Positions 52,177 to 59,916 of a stretch of DNA of 64,000 bases are shown here, one piece after another (position 1 is the first letter of the stretch; every line of letters begins with the position of its first letter). Location: assembly GCA_005776945.1 (NCBI GenBank), contig SXOB01000051.1, forward strand, positions 1-64,000. Reading direction: 5' to 3'. The stretch is from Pseudomonadota bacterium (GTDB taxonomy: Bacteria; Myxococcota_A; UBA796; GCA-2862545). A program made the translations under genes and the position numbers. The notes under the pieces were generated by a model, which was not told the origin of the DNA, did no database searches, and was given only the letters and a program-made list of their open reading frames with translations.

Positions 52177-53196
52177 TCACGCCGCCCAGGCGCGAAGTGC
52201 GGCGCCGTCATCCAGGGCCGTACCCACCCCTCGAACCACCGCCCGGTCAGGCTGGTCGGCCGCGACGACCGCGATGCCCGTCGCGATGCGGAGGGCCGCA
52301 TCGAGACCACGCAACTGGGCCCCGCCACCAGTGAGCACGAAGCCCCGCTCCATCACGTCGTCGGCGAGTTCACCCGACGTTTCTTCCAACAACCTGCGAA
52401 TCGAGGCGGCGACGAGGCGAACCCCGCCGTCGAGGCACCCCGCGAGGTCCTGGTGCGTGACGGGAGCGCGCATCGGCAACCCGCGATGGGCACAGCGACC
52501 CCGCGCCAACGTCGACGGCGATGCATTCGACCAACCCGCAGCGGCGATCTTGACGGCTTCGGCGCCCGCCGGGCCCAACTCGATGTTGTGGCGCTCGCGC
52601 ACACGCTCGGCGACGGCGAGGTCCGCGGCGTCCCCTCCCCAAGCCACCCGGCGGACCGCCACCGCGCGCCCACCGGCGAGCAGCGACAGCTCCGTGCCGC
52701 TCGCGCCGACGTCGGCCACGAGCCACGCATGGGGCGACGTGACGTCGAGGTCGGCACCGCGCGCCGCCGCGAAGCTGCGATGGACGAATCGAACCTCGCG
52801 CACCCCAGCCGCGATGAGGACCGACTGCCACGCCTGCCGCCCGGCCGAGTCGACGTCTCCCCCCAACGCGAGCGCAGTGCGGGGCCGAACGAGGGACCGG
52901 CGACCGTGGATTTCGCGGTTCAGCGTCGCGATGAGCGCAGAGGCGATTTCGGCGTCGCGCGGCACACCGCCGTCGAAGGGGCGGACGACGGAGACGCTGC
53001 CAGCCGTCCGGCCCACCATGCGGCGGGCGGCATCGCCCACCGCGAGCCAGCGGCGGCGGTCGCCGACCGACTGGATTCCGACCAGGGCCGGCATGTCCCG
53101 AACGAGGCCCACGTTGCGCATGTGTACGCGCAGCCGGGAACTACCGGGGTCCAGGGCGAGGTCCTGTGACAACAGGCCAACGACGGCATCGAGCAT
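52177..53196 (-). CDS. Degenerate MreB-like actin homologue
   Basis: ATG 53196 starts MLDAVVGLLSQDLALDPG, aligned with the MreB N-terminus; 339 residues, the family's length. MreB organises cell-wall synthesis in rods. Retained are LAVGDAARRMVGRTAGSVSVVRP (51-73), ADVGASGTELSLL (161-173) and DDVMERGFVLTGGGAQLRG (279-297). Lost or changed are phosphate loop 1 (DPGSS for D-x-G-T) and the catalytic Glu region (VHRSFAAARG near 138-147 where E-E-P-x-A-A-A is normal). It is thus probably a divergent paralogue unable to hydrolyse ATP normally. It heads an operon with glgA. Confidence 0.85.
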   Translation of the reverse strand: MLDAVVGLLSQDLALDPGSSRLRVHMRNVGLVRDMPALVGIQSVGDRRRWLAVGDAARRMVGRTAGSVSVVRPFDGGVPRDAEIASALIATLNREIHGRRSLVRPRTALALGGDVDSAGRQAWQSVLIAAGVREVRFVHRSFAAARGADLDVTSPHAWLVADVGASGTELSLLAGGRAVAVRRVAWGGDAADLAVAERVRERHNIELGPAGAEAVKIAAAGWSNASPSTLARGRCAHRGLPMRAPVTHQDLAGCLDGGVRLVAASIRRLLEETSGELADDVMERGFVLTGGGAQLRGLDAALRIATGIAVVAADQPDRAVVRGVGTALDDGAALRAWAA

Positions 53197-53308
53197 GGGG
53201 AAACCGGGGAGTGGGTCCAGCGGGGAGCCGGACCGCGAGGGGTTGATCCGCGTACCCCGCCCGGATCCGAGCGGCCACACGCTCGCGTTAGGCGGGCGCG
53301 GGGGACCC

Positions 53309-54133
53309 ATGATTCGCGCCATTTCGCACGTTGTCGCTTTCGCCGCACTCGCCGTGGCCTGTGCCAAGGTGCCCTACACAGGGCGCCAGCAGTTCAACCT
53401 GATCCCGCACAGCATCATGGAGGGCATCGGCAAGAGCTCCTACGAGAGCATGTTGGCCGACGCCCGCGTCCAGAAGGAAGGCCAGGACAAGCAGACGCTG
53501 CGCAAGATCGGGGGCCGAATCAGCAAAGCGACGAAGGAGACCGAGTACGCCTGGGAGTACAATCTCCTCATCGACGACGAGATCAACGCGTGGTGCCTGC
53601 CTGGCGGCAAGATCGGTTTTTACACGGGCATCCTTCCCGTCCTGAGCAATGAGGCCGGCATGGCCTTCGTCATGGGGCACGAGGTCGCCCACGCCACCGC
53701 CCACCACGGTTCGGAGCGACTCAGCCAGTCGCTGGCCCTGATCGGTGGCATCGCCGGGTTGGAAATCTACATGGCCAACGCGACCCAGGTCAAACCCCAG
53801 GACCGGGCCATCATTCTCGGCGCGCTTGGCGTCGGCGGCACGTTGGGCATCATCCTGCCCTTCAGCCGGACCCACGAATCCGAGGCCGACGTCATCGGCA
53901 TGATGTACGCGGCGTCCGCAGGCTTCGCCCCCGAAGAGAGCACCAAGCTTTGGGACCGGATGGAGGCCGCTACGGGCAAAAGCGCCATTCCCGCCTTCCT
54001 CAACACGCATCCCTCCAACGAGAAGCGGAAGGAGAACCTTCGAGAGTGGATGCCGCAGGCCAAAAAGCGGTTTGAGCGCAACGCGCTGGACTACGACACG
54101 ACGAAAGTGGTGTGGCAGACCGCCGGGAAGTGA
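53309..54133 (+). CDS. M48-family metalloprotease lipoprotein
   Basis: ATG 53309 gives 274 residues; the long open frame before it is a shadow of the MreB-like gene. The signal MIRAISHVVAFAALAVAC has lipobox Cys18. The catalytic zinc motif is HEVAH (124-128) in VMGHEVAHATAHHGSERL, and the third ligand is the Glu in RTHESEADVIGM (near 193). The layout matches LoiP/YggG and BepA-type periplasmic M48 proteases that work on outer-membrane proteins. The 112-base gap to the divergent MreB-like gene probably holds both promoters. Confidence 0.93.
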   Translation: MIRAISHVVAFAALAVACAKVPYTGRQQFNLIPHSIMEGIGKSSYESMLADARVQKEGQDKQTLRKIGGRISKATKETEYAWEYNLLIDDEINAWCLPGGKIGFYTGILPVLSNEAGMAFVMGHEVAHATAHHGSERLSQSLALIGGIAGLEIYMANATQVKPQDRAIILGALGVGGTLGIILPFSRTHESEADVIGMMYAASAGFAPEESTKLWDRMEAATGKSAIPAFLNTHPSNEKRKENLREWMPQAKKRFERNALDYDTTKVVWQTAGK

Positions 54134-54152
54134 TTTGCCAGCAGGCTGTGGA

Positions 54153-55289
54153 CTAGTCCCCGACGTCCAGCCACGCGTCGAGGTCGCCAAAGTCCTCCGT
54201 GCCGGACTGAGGTTCGGCGGCCCGAACGGGGCCCCGTTCCTGCGCCGGCGCTCGGGGTGAACGCTCGCGCGGCCCACCTCGCGGAGCGCCGGGCCGCCCG
54301 CCTTGTGGCGCTTGTACCGGTCGGCCGCCCGACGGCGCTTGACTTGGCCTTCCTCCAGGTGCGGGACCCGGTCGGCCGCCCGGCGCCCCGCCCTTGGGGC
54401 CGTGCATCGACCGCGGCGCTACCGGGGCCCGCGCCGGCCGCGGCTCCGGCAACCCGAGCGCGCGCCGTTTCGCCATCGCCTCGCGCTCGACGGCCTCAAT
54501 CTCCCGCAACAGCGCGCTCGTGTCCGCCGGCCCGCGACGCTCCTTGTAGCGGCCCGTCAGCCGGGTTTCCGGCTTCAGGGTGTTCCGCTCGTAGTGACTC
54601 CACAACTCGTCGCCGAAACGACCCCCAAGCAGCTCGGGCGCAAAGCGACCAAGGAACCGCGCGAGGTTGTCGACGTCGCGGATGAGCAATTTCGCGCCGT
54701 TTCGATTCGCGGCGGGGTCGACCGCTTGCGGGAAGTCGATGATGACGGGACCGTCCCAGGCCATCAGGACGTTGAAATCCGAGAGGTCGCCATGCACCAC
54801 GCCCGCCAGCGTCATCAATACGACCTGGTGGATCAGTATGCCGAACACCTCGACGGCCTCGTCCTCCGTCAAGGTCACATCGCAGAGCCGCGGCGCCGGC
54901 TCGCCGCGATCGTCCATGACGAGTTCCATGACGAGGACGCCGTCGATGAACTCATAGGGCTCGGGAACGCGAACGCCCGCTTCCCGAAGCTTGTAGATGG
55001 CGTCGACTTCGGCGCTGCGCCACTGCGACTCGACGGCCTCCTTGCCGAAGCTGCTGCCGCGGTCGATGGCCCGCTGACGGCGAGAGTCGCGCAGCCGTCG
55101 CCCCTCGGTGTACGCGACCCGCTGCCGGAACGATCGATCGTTGGCTTCCTTGTAGACCTTCGCCACGGCCGGACCACCCTCGCGGATGACGAGGAACACG
55201 TCGGCCTCTTTGCCCGACAACAACGGGCGCACCACGTCGGAAAGCACGCCCTGTTCCAGCAGGTTGAGCAGGCCGTCCGGTAGCCGCAT
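54153..55289 (-). CDS. RIO-type atypical Ser kinase with disordered Gly/Pro/Arg-rich tail
   Basis: A 378-residue protein. Residues 1-265 form a RIO1-like kinase: LLSGKEADVFLVIREGG (ATP loop), AVAKVYK (Lys), VVHGDLSDFNVLM (catalytic Asp) and PVIIDFPQAVD (metal-binding Asp), plus a DNLARFLGRF helix. The tail from about 275 is rich in GGRP, PAP and RGG-like repeats and ends in an acidic EDFGDLDAWLDVGD. RIO kinases act in ribosome maturation in archaea and eukaryotes; the bacterial role is poorly known. An RGG-like tail suggests RNA or protein binding. It diverges from the sigma factor gene. Confidence 0.9.
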   Translation of the reverse strand: MRLPDGLLNLLEQGVLSDVVRPLLSGKEADVFLVIREGGPAVAKVYKEANDRSFRQRVAYTEGRRLRDSRRQRAIDRGSSFGKEAVESQWRSAEVDAIYKLREAGVRVPEPYEFIDGVLVMELVMDDRGEPAPRLCDVTLTEDEAVEVFGILIHQVVLMTLAGVVHGDLSDFNVLMAWDGPVIIDFPQAVDPAANRNGAKLLIRDVDNLARFLGRFAPELLGGRFGDELWSHYERNTLKPETRLTGRYKERRGPADTSALLREIEAVEREAMAKRRALGLPEPRPARAPVAPRSMHGPKGGAPGGRPGPAPGGRPSQAPSGGRPVQAPQGGRPGAPRGGPRERSPRAPAQERGPVRAAEPQSGTEDFGDLDAWLDVGD

Positions 55290-55365
55290 CGGTCTCCTAG
55301 GCGGTCCATCCTAGCCGGGGTGACGCTTCCGCGCCGATGCGGTGTCTGAGCGCTGCGAGGACTCC

Positions 55366-55385
55366 ATGGGGCGACCCATCGCCGA
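55366..55385 (+). other. Likely true N-terminus of the ECF sigma gene, in a different frame
   Basis: ATG 55366 has CGAGGA four bases upstream and encodes MGRPIAEWYTQCGG in the frame one base off from the sigma body; this resembles the region 2.1 start of ECF factors (aromatic-Tyr-x-x-x-Gly). The frame would have to change near 55395-55405 to join the sigma body, so a small deletion or a sequence error is suspected. Confidence 0.45.
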
Positions 55386-55835
55386 GTGGTACACCCAATG
55401 CGGCGGGCCAAGGCTCTCTTGCGCGACGAGCAAGAGGCCGCCGAGGTGCTCGGAGACGTGTTCGTCGAACTGGTCCGTCGCGAGGGCCGCCTCGAAGTCG
55501 AAGCCCCGGCCGCCTTCCTCTACCGAACCGCGACGAACCTCTCGCTCAACCGCATCCGCTCGCGCAAACGGCGGCCCGCCGATGCGGACTCCGACCTCGT
55601 CGAACGCATCGCGACGGCGCCGGAGGCCGAAGACGTCTCCATCCTTCGAGACCTCATCGATCGCCTCTTCGGTCGCGAACCTCCCTCGACGCGCGTCATC
55701 GCGGTTCTCCACCTCGTCGACGGCCTGACGTTGCCGGAGGTCGCCGAGATCGTCGGCTTGAGCGAGTCCGGCGTACGCAAACGTCTGCGCACTTTCAGAG
55801 CCCAACTTCCCGGATGGGATGGAGGGGTGGCATGA
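55386..55835 (+). CDS. ECF-type RNA polymerase sigma factor (possibly frameshifted at the start)
   Basis: The clean frame from GTG 55386 gives 149 residues. Region 2.2 is evident in RAKALLRDEQEAAEVLGDVFVELVRR and FLYRTATNLSLNRIRSRKRR, and region 4 in LHLVDGLTLPEVAEIVGLSESGVRKRLRTFRAQL. Length is short for an ECF factor (about 160-200), and region 2.1 is missing because the best start (ATG 55366) is in another frame. The stop overlaps the anti-sigma-like gene (ATGA). Target genes probably include the downstream genes. If the frameshift is real, the factor may be inactive. Confidence 0.8.
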   Translation: MVHPMRRAKALLRDEQEAAEVLGDVFVELVRREGRLEVEAPAAFLYRTATNLSLNRIRSRKRRPADADSDLVERIATAPEAEDVSILRDLIDRLFGREPPSTRVIAVLHLVDGLTLPEVAEIVGLSESGVRKRLRTFRAQLPGWDGGVA

Positions 55836-56584
55836 CACTCGACGAGGAGGCACCTGTGTCTGACTGGGCGTTGGAGCGCTACGCGCTCGGTGAGTTGCCG
55901 GCCCCCCAAGCGGCCTGGATCGAGGCCCTTCTGCCGTCCCGCCCGGACCTCGCGGCGAGGCTGGAGGCGCTTCGATCCTCCAATGAGGCCATCCTGCGCC
56001 GCTACCCGCCGAGGGTCGTCGCTGCGCAGGTCGGGGGACGCGTCCAAACCGAGCGGCGCCGCTGGCAGTTTGGCGCCATGGGGCTCGCGCTGGCTGCGGT
56101 GGCCACCGTCGCTGTCGTCGTCACGTCCGTCGAGCCGCCGCAAGAGATGACCGAGCGGACGAAGGGCCTCGGCGCCACGCTTCGCGTCTTTCGCCAGGTT
56201 CGCGGGGGCAGCGAGCGGCTGGGACAAGGAAGCCGGGTGGTTCCAGGCGACGTCGTCCAACTGACCTTTGCGCCCGGCGTGGCGACAGACGCCGTCCTCG
56301 TGTCGATCGACGGCCGGGGCGCCGTCACGCGCCACCACCCCCCGGCCGGCGAGTCGACGCGCGTGTCCGGGTCCAATGTCGTCGTCGGCCATGGCTTCGC
56401 GCTCAACGATGCGCCCGCCTTCGAACGCTTCTTCCTCGTGACGGCCCTCCGTCCGATCGACGTGGAGGCCGTGGTGACCGCGGCCGGCGAATTGGCGAAG
56501 TCGCCGAATGCCGGAACGGATCCGCTCGTCCTCGGCTCCGGGTTGGACTCGCTCGATCTGACGTTGCAGAAGGAGGCGCGTTGA
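55832..56584 (+). CDS. Anti-sigma-like membrane protein
   Basis: ATG 55832 overlaps the sigma stop; 250 residues. The N-terminal 70 residues (SDWALERYALGELPAPQAAW) resemble the zinc-less anti-sigma domain layout, then one transmembrane helix (FGAMGLALAAVATVAVVVTS, about 77-96). The outer part (100-250) is beta-rich with GDVVQLTFAPGVATDAVLVSIDGRGAVTRH, similar to DUF4384-type domains found near caspases. It would hold the sigma factor at the membrane. AAGGAGG at its 3' end is the ribosome binding site of the next gene. Confidence 0.75.
   Translation: MTLDEEAPVSDWALERYALGELPAPQAAWIEALLPSRPDLAARLEALRSSNEAILRRYPPRVVAAQVGGRVQTERRRWQFGAMGLALAAVATVAVVVTSVEPPQEMTERTKGLGATLRVFRQVRGGSERLGQGSRVVPGDVVQLTFAPGVATDAVLVSIDGRGAVTRHHPPAGESTRVSGSNVVVGHGFALNDAPAFERFFLVTALRPIDVEAVVTAAGELAKSPNAGTDPLVLGSGLDSLDLTLQKEAR
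56570..56576 (+). promoter_or_regulatory. Shine-Dalgarno AAGGAGG pointing to a TTG that runs into TAG
   Basis: AAGGAGG, a four-base spacer, then TTG 56581 (overlapping the anti-sigma TGA as TTGA). That start gives only M-T-A-L before TAG 56593-56595. The ATG at 56596 lies 19 bases from the Shine-Dalgarno, too far for normal use, so re-initiation would be needed. Confidence 0.7.
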
Positions 56585-56595
56585 CCGCTCTGTAG

Positions 56596-58365
56596 ATGGC
56601 CGCGGCCCTGGCCGCCGACGCCGATGAAGGCGCGCGTCGCCTCGCCGTCGTCGTGGGTCACAACGACGGCGGCCCCGGGCGCATCAGCCTCCGCTACGCC
56701 CACCGGGACGCGGCGTCCATCGCAGACGTCCTCAGCGAACTTGGCGGCGTTGCGGACCAGGACCTGGTCCTGCTGTTGGACCCCGACCGCCTCGATGTGA
56801 TCGGCACCTTGTCCGACATTCGCGCGCGGATCGACGAACTGCCGCACCGGACCGAAGTCCTGTTCTTCTACTCTGGCCACAGCGACGAAACCGGCTTGCT
56901 CCTTGGCGACGACCGTATGGAGTACGCGGACCTGCGCTCGGACCTCGACGCGTTGGGCGCGGACGTCCGAATCGCCATCCTCGATTCTTGCGCCTCTGGC
57001 GGATTGTTGCGCACGAAGGGAGGCCGCTCCGTCGTCCCGTTCTTGGCCGACGAATCGAGCCGAACCGAGGGCTTTGCCTACATCGCGTCCAGCCGGTCCG
57101 ACGAAGCGGCCCAGGAGGCCGACGACATCCAGGCCAGTTTTTTCACCCACTACCTCACGACGGGTTTACGCGGAGCGGCTGACTCGTCTGGCGACGGCCG
57201 AATCACGCTCCACGAAGCCTACGAGTTCACGTTCAATGAAACGCTGGAACGTACGGAACGGACGCGCAATGGGCCCCAACATGCGTCCTACGAACACGAG
57301 TTGTCCGGCAGCGGCGACCTCGTCCTCACGGACCTCAACAAGGCGACGGGACACGTCGTTCTAGGCGCGGATGTCGACGGCTCCGTCTCCGTGCGCGACA
57401 CCCAAGGCCGGCTCATCGCTGAGTTGGACAAGGAGCCGGGAACGGCCGTGAATCTGGCCGTCCCCGCCGGCCTCTACACGGCCACCGTGGTCCGCGACGG
57501 CACTTGGGCGGAGGCCGACGTGGACGCCTCCGATGGCGCAGGCACCCTGGCCAGCGGCGACCTCGATTTCCAGCTCGGCGCGCCGACGACGGCCCGAGGC
57601 GTCGCGCCCCTGCCGGAATCCCAGTTTCGCGTCAACGTGTTTCCGGGCCTTTACGATGACGCGTTTGAGGACCACATCGTGGTCAACTTGGGATTGGGCG
57701 TCACGGAGGAGCTCGACGGCATCGCGCTTGGCGTCGGGGGCAGCGTCGTCCGCGGCGACGCGAAGGGGGCGATGGCCACCCTTGGGGTCAATGCCGTCAA
57801 AGGAGACTTGCGCGGCGTTGCGGTGGCCCTCGGGTACAACGAAACTGGCTCGCTGCACGGGGCAACCGTGGCGCTCGGTGGAAACGTTCAGACGGGCGAA
57901 CAATTCGTCGGCGTCCAAGGTGCCTTGGGATTCAACCATGCGGCGGGCGACGGCAAGGCGTTTCAACTCTCCCTCGGCTTCAACGGCTTGTCCGGCACGA
58001 CGCGCGGACTCCAAGTGGGCGCGCTCAATCAGGCGAAGGACCTGACCGGGACCCAGTTGGGATTACTCAACGTTGGTGGGCACATCGACGGCGTGCAAGT
58101 GGGCCTGATCAACTACGCCGACGAGCTCGACGGCGTCCCCTTCGGGCTCGTCAACATCATCCGCGACGGCCGCCAGGCAGTCGCCATCTACACGTCGCCC
58201 GCCGACTTGTGGAACGTCGATCTTCGGTTTGGCGGAAAGACGGGCATGTACACCGTGGTCGGCGCGCGCGGCGACGGCGGCACCCACGCGGGCTTTCAGG
58301 CCGGCGTCGGCGCCCATGTCGGCGAGCGATTCTGGACCGATTTCGACGTGCTTGGCGGCGCCTAG
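56596..58365 (+). CDS. Caspase-like (C14) domain fused to a beta-repeat barrel; interrupted by TAG at both ends
   Basis: The open frame from ATG 56596 has 589 residues. The caspase domain (about 14-250) has FYSGHSDETG (catalytic His95) and AILDSCASGG (Cys132). A short beta domain (255-330) is followed by repeats with the pattern G-x-x-x-G-x-x-N every 14-20 residues, for example GLQVGALNQAKDLT and GTQLGLLNVGGHID, like LA_2272-type surface repeats that form barrel strands. TAG 58363-58365 ends the frame, but 74 further coherent codons follow. Upstream, the signal peptide begins at TTG 56581 and is cut by TAG 56593. The gene is probably a recent pseudogene or is recoded. Confidence 0.8.
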   Translation: MAAALAADADEGARRLAVVVGHNDGGPGRISLRYAHRDAASIADVLSELGGVADQDLVLLLDPDRLDVIGTLSDIRARIDELPHRTEVLFFYSGHSDETGLLLGDDRMEYADLRSDLDALGADVRIAILDSCASGGLLRTKGGRSVVPFLADESSRTEGFAYIASSRSDEAAQEADDIQASFFTHYLTTGLRGAADSSGDGRITLHEAYEFTFNETLERTERTRNGPQHASYEHELSGSGDLVLTDLNKATGHVVLGADVDGSVSVRDTQGRLIAELDKEPGTAVNLAVPAGLYTATVVRDGTWAEADVDASDGAGTLASGDLDFQLGAPTTARGVAPLPESQFRVNVFPGLYDDAFEDHIVVNLGLGVTEELDGIALGVGGSVVRGDAKGAMATLGVNAVKGDLRGVAVALGYNETGSLHGATVALGGNVQTGEQFVGVQGALGFNHAAGDGKAFQLSLGFNGLSGTTRGLQVGALNQAKDLTGTQLGLLNVGGHIDGVQVGLINYADELDGVPFGLVNIIRDGRQAVAIYTSPADLWNVDLRFGGKTGMYTVVGARGDGGTHAGFQAGVGAHVGERFWTDFDVLGGA

Positions 58366-58590
58366 TGGGTCTACACCTCCCAAGACCCCGTCGCCCAGCC
58401 GTTCATCGAACCCCGCCTGATGTTTGGGGCACAGATCAAAGACCGCTTCGGCATCTTTGCAGGGGGCACCTTCACCGTCCGGGTCGGTGCAGGGCCCGGC
58501 CGGGAAGACCGCATCCTTCCCGGTTGGTACGCGAGCCGTGAGGCCAACGAAATCGCCTGGCCGGGCTTCGTCGCTGGCATCGTCTTGTAA
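58366..58590 (+). pseudogene. C-terminal remainder of the caspase-barrel gene after an in-frame TAG
   Basis: Directly after TAG 58363-58365 the same frame continues for 74 codons to TAA 58588-58590: WVYTSQDPVAQPFIEPRL, then FGIFAGGTFTVRVG and a last strand PGFVAGIVL. The alternating strands and hydrophobic ending fit the final strands of an outer-membrane barrel, so the original protein ended here. No ribosome binding site or start precedes this part. Confidence 0.7.
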
Positions 58591-58629
58591 GGCCCAACGG
58601 ATGGGGTAGATCGCCGCCGGGAGGACCCC

Positions 58630-59004
58630 ATGTGGCAACGCGCCTACGTCCACGCCATCGCCCTCGTTTACCTCAGCCTCGGCGTGGCCTTCACCCTCGC
58701 TCCGGTCCCCATGTTCGCGGCGATCGACATCCAATTGGAAACGCCGCTTGCCATCACCGACGGCCGGGCCACCTACGGCGGCATGGAATTGGGCATCGCC
58801 GCAGGCTTGTGGCTTGCCCTGGCGCGAGACGCAGCGTTGGCCGCCCGCATCGCGGGTATCGGCCTGTTGTGTCTAGGCTGCGTCCGCTTCATTGGCATTG
58901 TCGTCGACGACGGCGGCACCCCGATGATGTGGACCTTCCTCGGCCTCGAACTGGTTCTTGGGGTGCTTGGGGCAGGTCTCGGCCCGGAAACAACCGACGC
59001 CTGA
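58630..59004 (+). CDS. Small four-helix membrane protein (DUF4345-like)
   Basis: A 124-residue protein with four predicted transmembrane helices: YVHAIALVYLSLGVAFTLAP, LGIAAGLWLALA, IAGIGLLCLGCVRFIGIVV and MMWTFLGLELVLGVLGAGLG. The central TDGRATYGGMELGIAAGL matches the conserved 'R-x-x-Y-G-G-x-E-L' pattern of DUF4345 proteins. GGGAGG lies six bases upstream of ATG 58630. No biochemical role is established for this family. It converges with the sulfotransferase gene. Confidence 0.8.
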   Translation: MWQRAYVHAIALVYLSLGVAFTLAPVPMFAAIDIQLETPLAITDGRATYGGMELGIAAGLWLALARDAALAARIAGIGLLCLGCVRFIGIVVDDGGTPMMWTFLGLELVLGVLGAGLGPETTDA

Positions 59005-59016
59005 GGGGTCACAACG

Positions 59017-59916
59017 CTACGCCTTCCGCGCCTGCCACATCATCGCGAGTTGGTGACGTCGCAGGGCCGCTTCGGGGCTCAGCTCCCTCGGCGGCCCCGG
59101 TCGATCGTAGCCAGCGGCCTCCAACCCCGGCCCGGCCAATACACCCAATTCCGCGACGAGGTCCGGGGCGAGCGTTCGGTGTTTGCCCGCGCTGGTCGCG
59201 TCCACCGTCGCGCGACTCCAGGTTCGCCAATCCCCCAGGCCCACGGCTCCGGTCGTCGCCAGGGCGCGGTCGACGAGGCCGTCGTCCACGTCCTCACCGA
59301 GCACGGAAAACGCCGCGCGCACCACGGCGAGCGGGTCTGCAACGAGGTCCTCGTAGCGCACCACGGGCACGGCCTCGCTGTGGCGCTTCGCCCACGCCAA
59401 CAGGTCGACGGTCGTGTCCGACCAACTCGCCGCCATGGCATGAAGCGGCCGGGGGTCCCGCCGAATCGCATCCCCAAGCCCGTCCAAATAGCGCCCTGTC
59501 ACCTGCACGAGGTCGCGGCAGGAAAGCGCGACGTCGAGGCCGTGGCGGACGACGATCAAGTAGCGAACCCGGTCGCCCAACATGCCCGTGATCGCTTCCC
59601 GGTGAAACACGTCGTAGGGGTGCTTTTCGGCCCAGCGCGGCTTGCCTTGGCTCGCGGCGTGATCCGCGAGAAATCCCATCGCCAAGTCGGCGACGCGCGC
59701 GCGCACGTCGCTCGATGGCACGCCGATCAGCCCAAGGCCCGCTTCGATGCCAACGCGAACGCCGCCGTCGATACGTTCGGTCTGCAACATCCGCGCAGCG
59801 CCCGCAAAGACCCCCGTCTCCGGTGGACAGGCAAATCGGGGGTGGGCGTCGATCAGGCGCCGGACGAGCGTGGTGCCCGAACGAGGAAATCCGAAGACGA
59901 CCAGACCCCGGTTCAC
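59017..59916 (-). CDS. Sulfotransferase family protein at the end of a Dlt-like operon
   Basis: A 299-residue PAPS-dependent sulfotransferase-like protein. The 5'-phosphosulfate loop is GFPRSGTTLVRRL (9-21); the 3'-phosphate region is VRYLIVVRHGLDVALSC with the Arg and Ser in their usual places. WAEKHPYD and VVRYEDLVADPL also fit. Such enzymes transfer sulfate to carbohydrates, lipids or peptides. Its ATG overlaps the carrier protein stop (ATGA at 59913-59916), so it is translated with the Dlt-like genes. A role in modifying the same envelope polymer is an inference. Confidence 0.88.
   Translation of the reverse strand: MNRGLVVFGFPRSGTTLVRRLIDAHPRFACPPETGVFAGAARMLQTERIDGGVRVGIEAGLGLIGVPSSDVRARVADLAMGFLADHAASQGKPRWAEKHPYDVFHREAITGMLGDRVRYLIVVRHGLDVALSCRDLVQVTGRYLDGLGDAIRRDPRPLHAMAASWSDTTVDLLAWAKRHSEAVPVVRYEDLVADPLAVVRAAFSVLGEDVDDGLVDRALATTGAVGLGDWRTWSRATVDATSAGKHRTLAPDLVAELGVLAGPGLEAAGYDRPGPPRELSPEAALRRHQLAMMWQARKA

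Noticed and set aside
56581-58590. Genome-wide reassignment of TAG (for example pyrrolysine)
   Set aside because: TAG ends many clearly complete genes in the window (1342, 6371, 10449, 13003, 15848, 17383, 20862, 21635, and pntAB at 23062), so it is a normal stop here.
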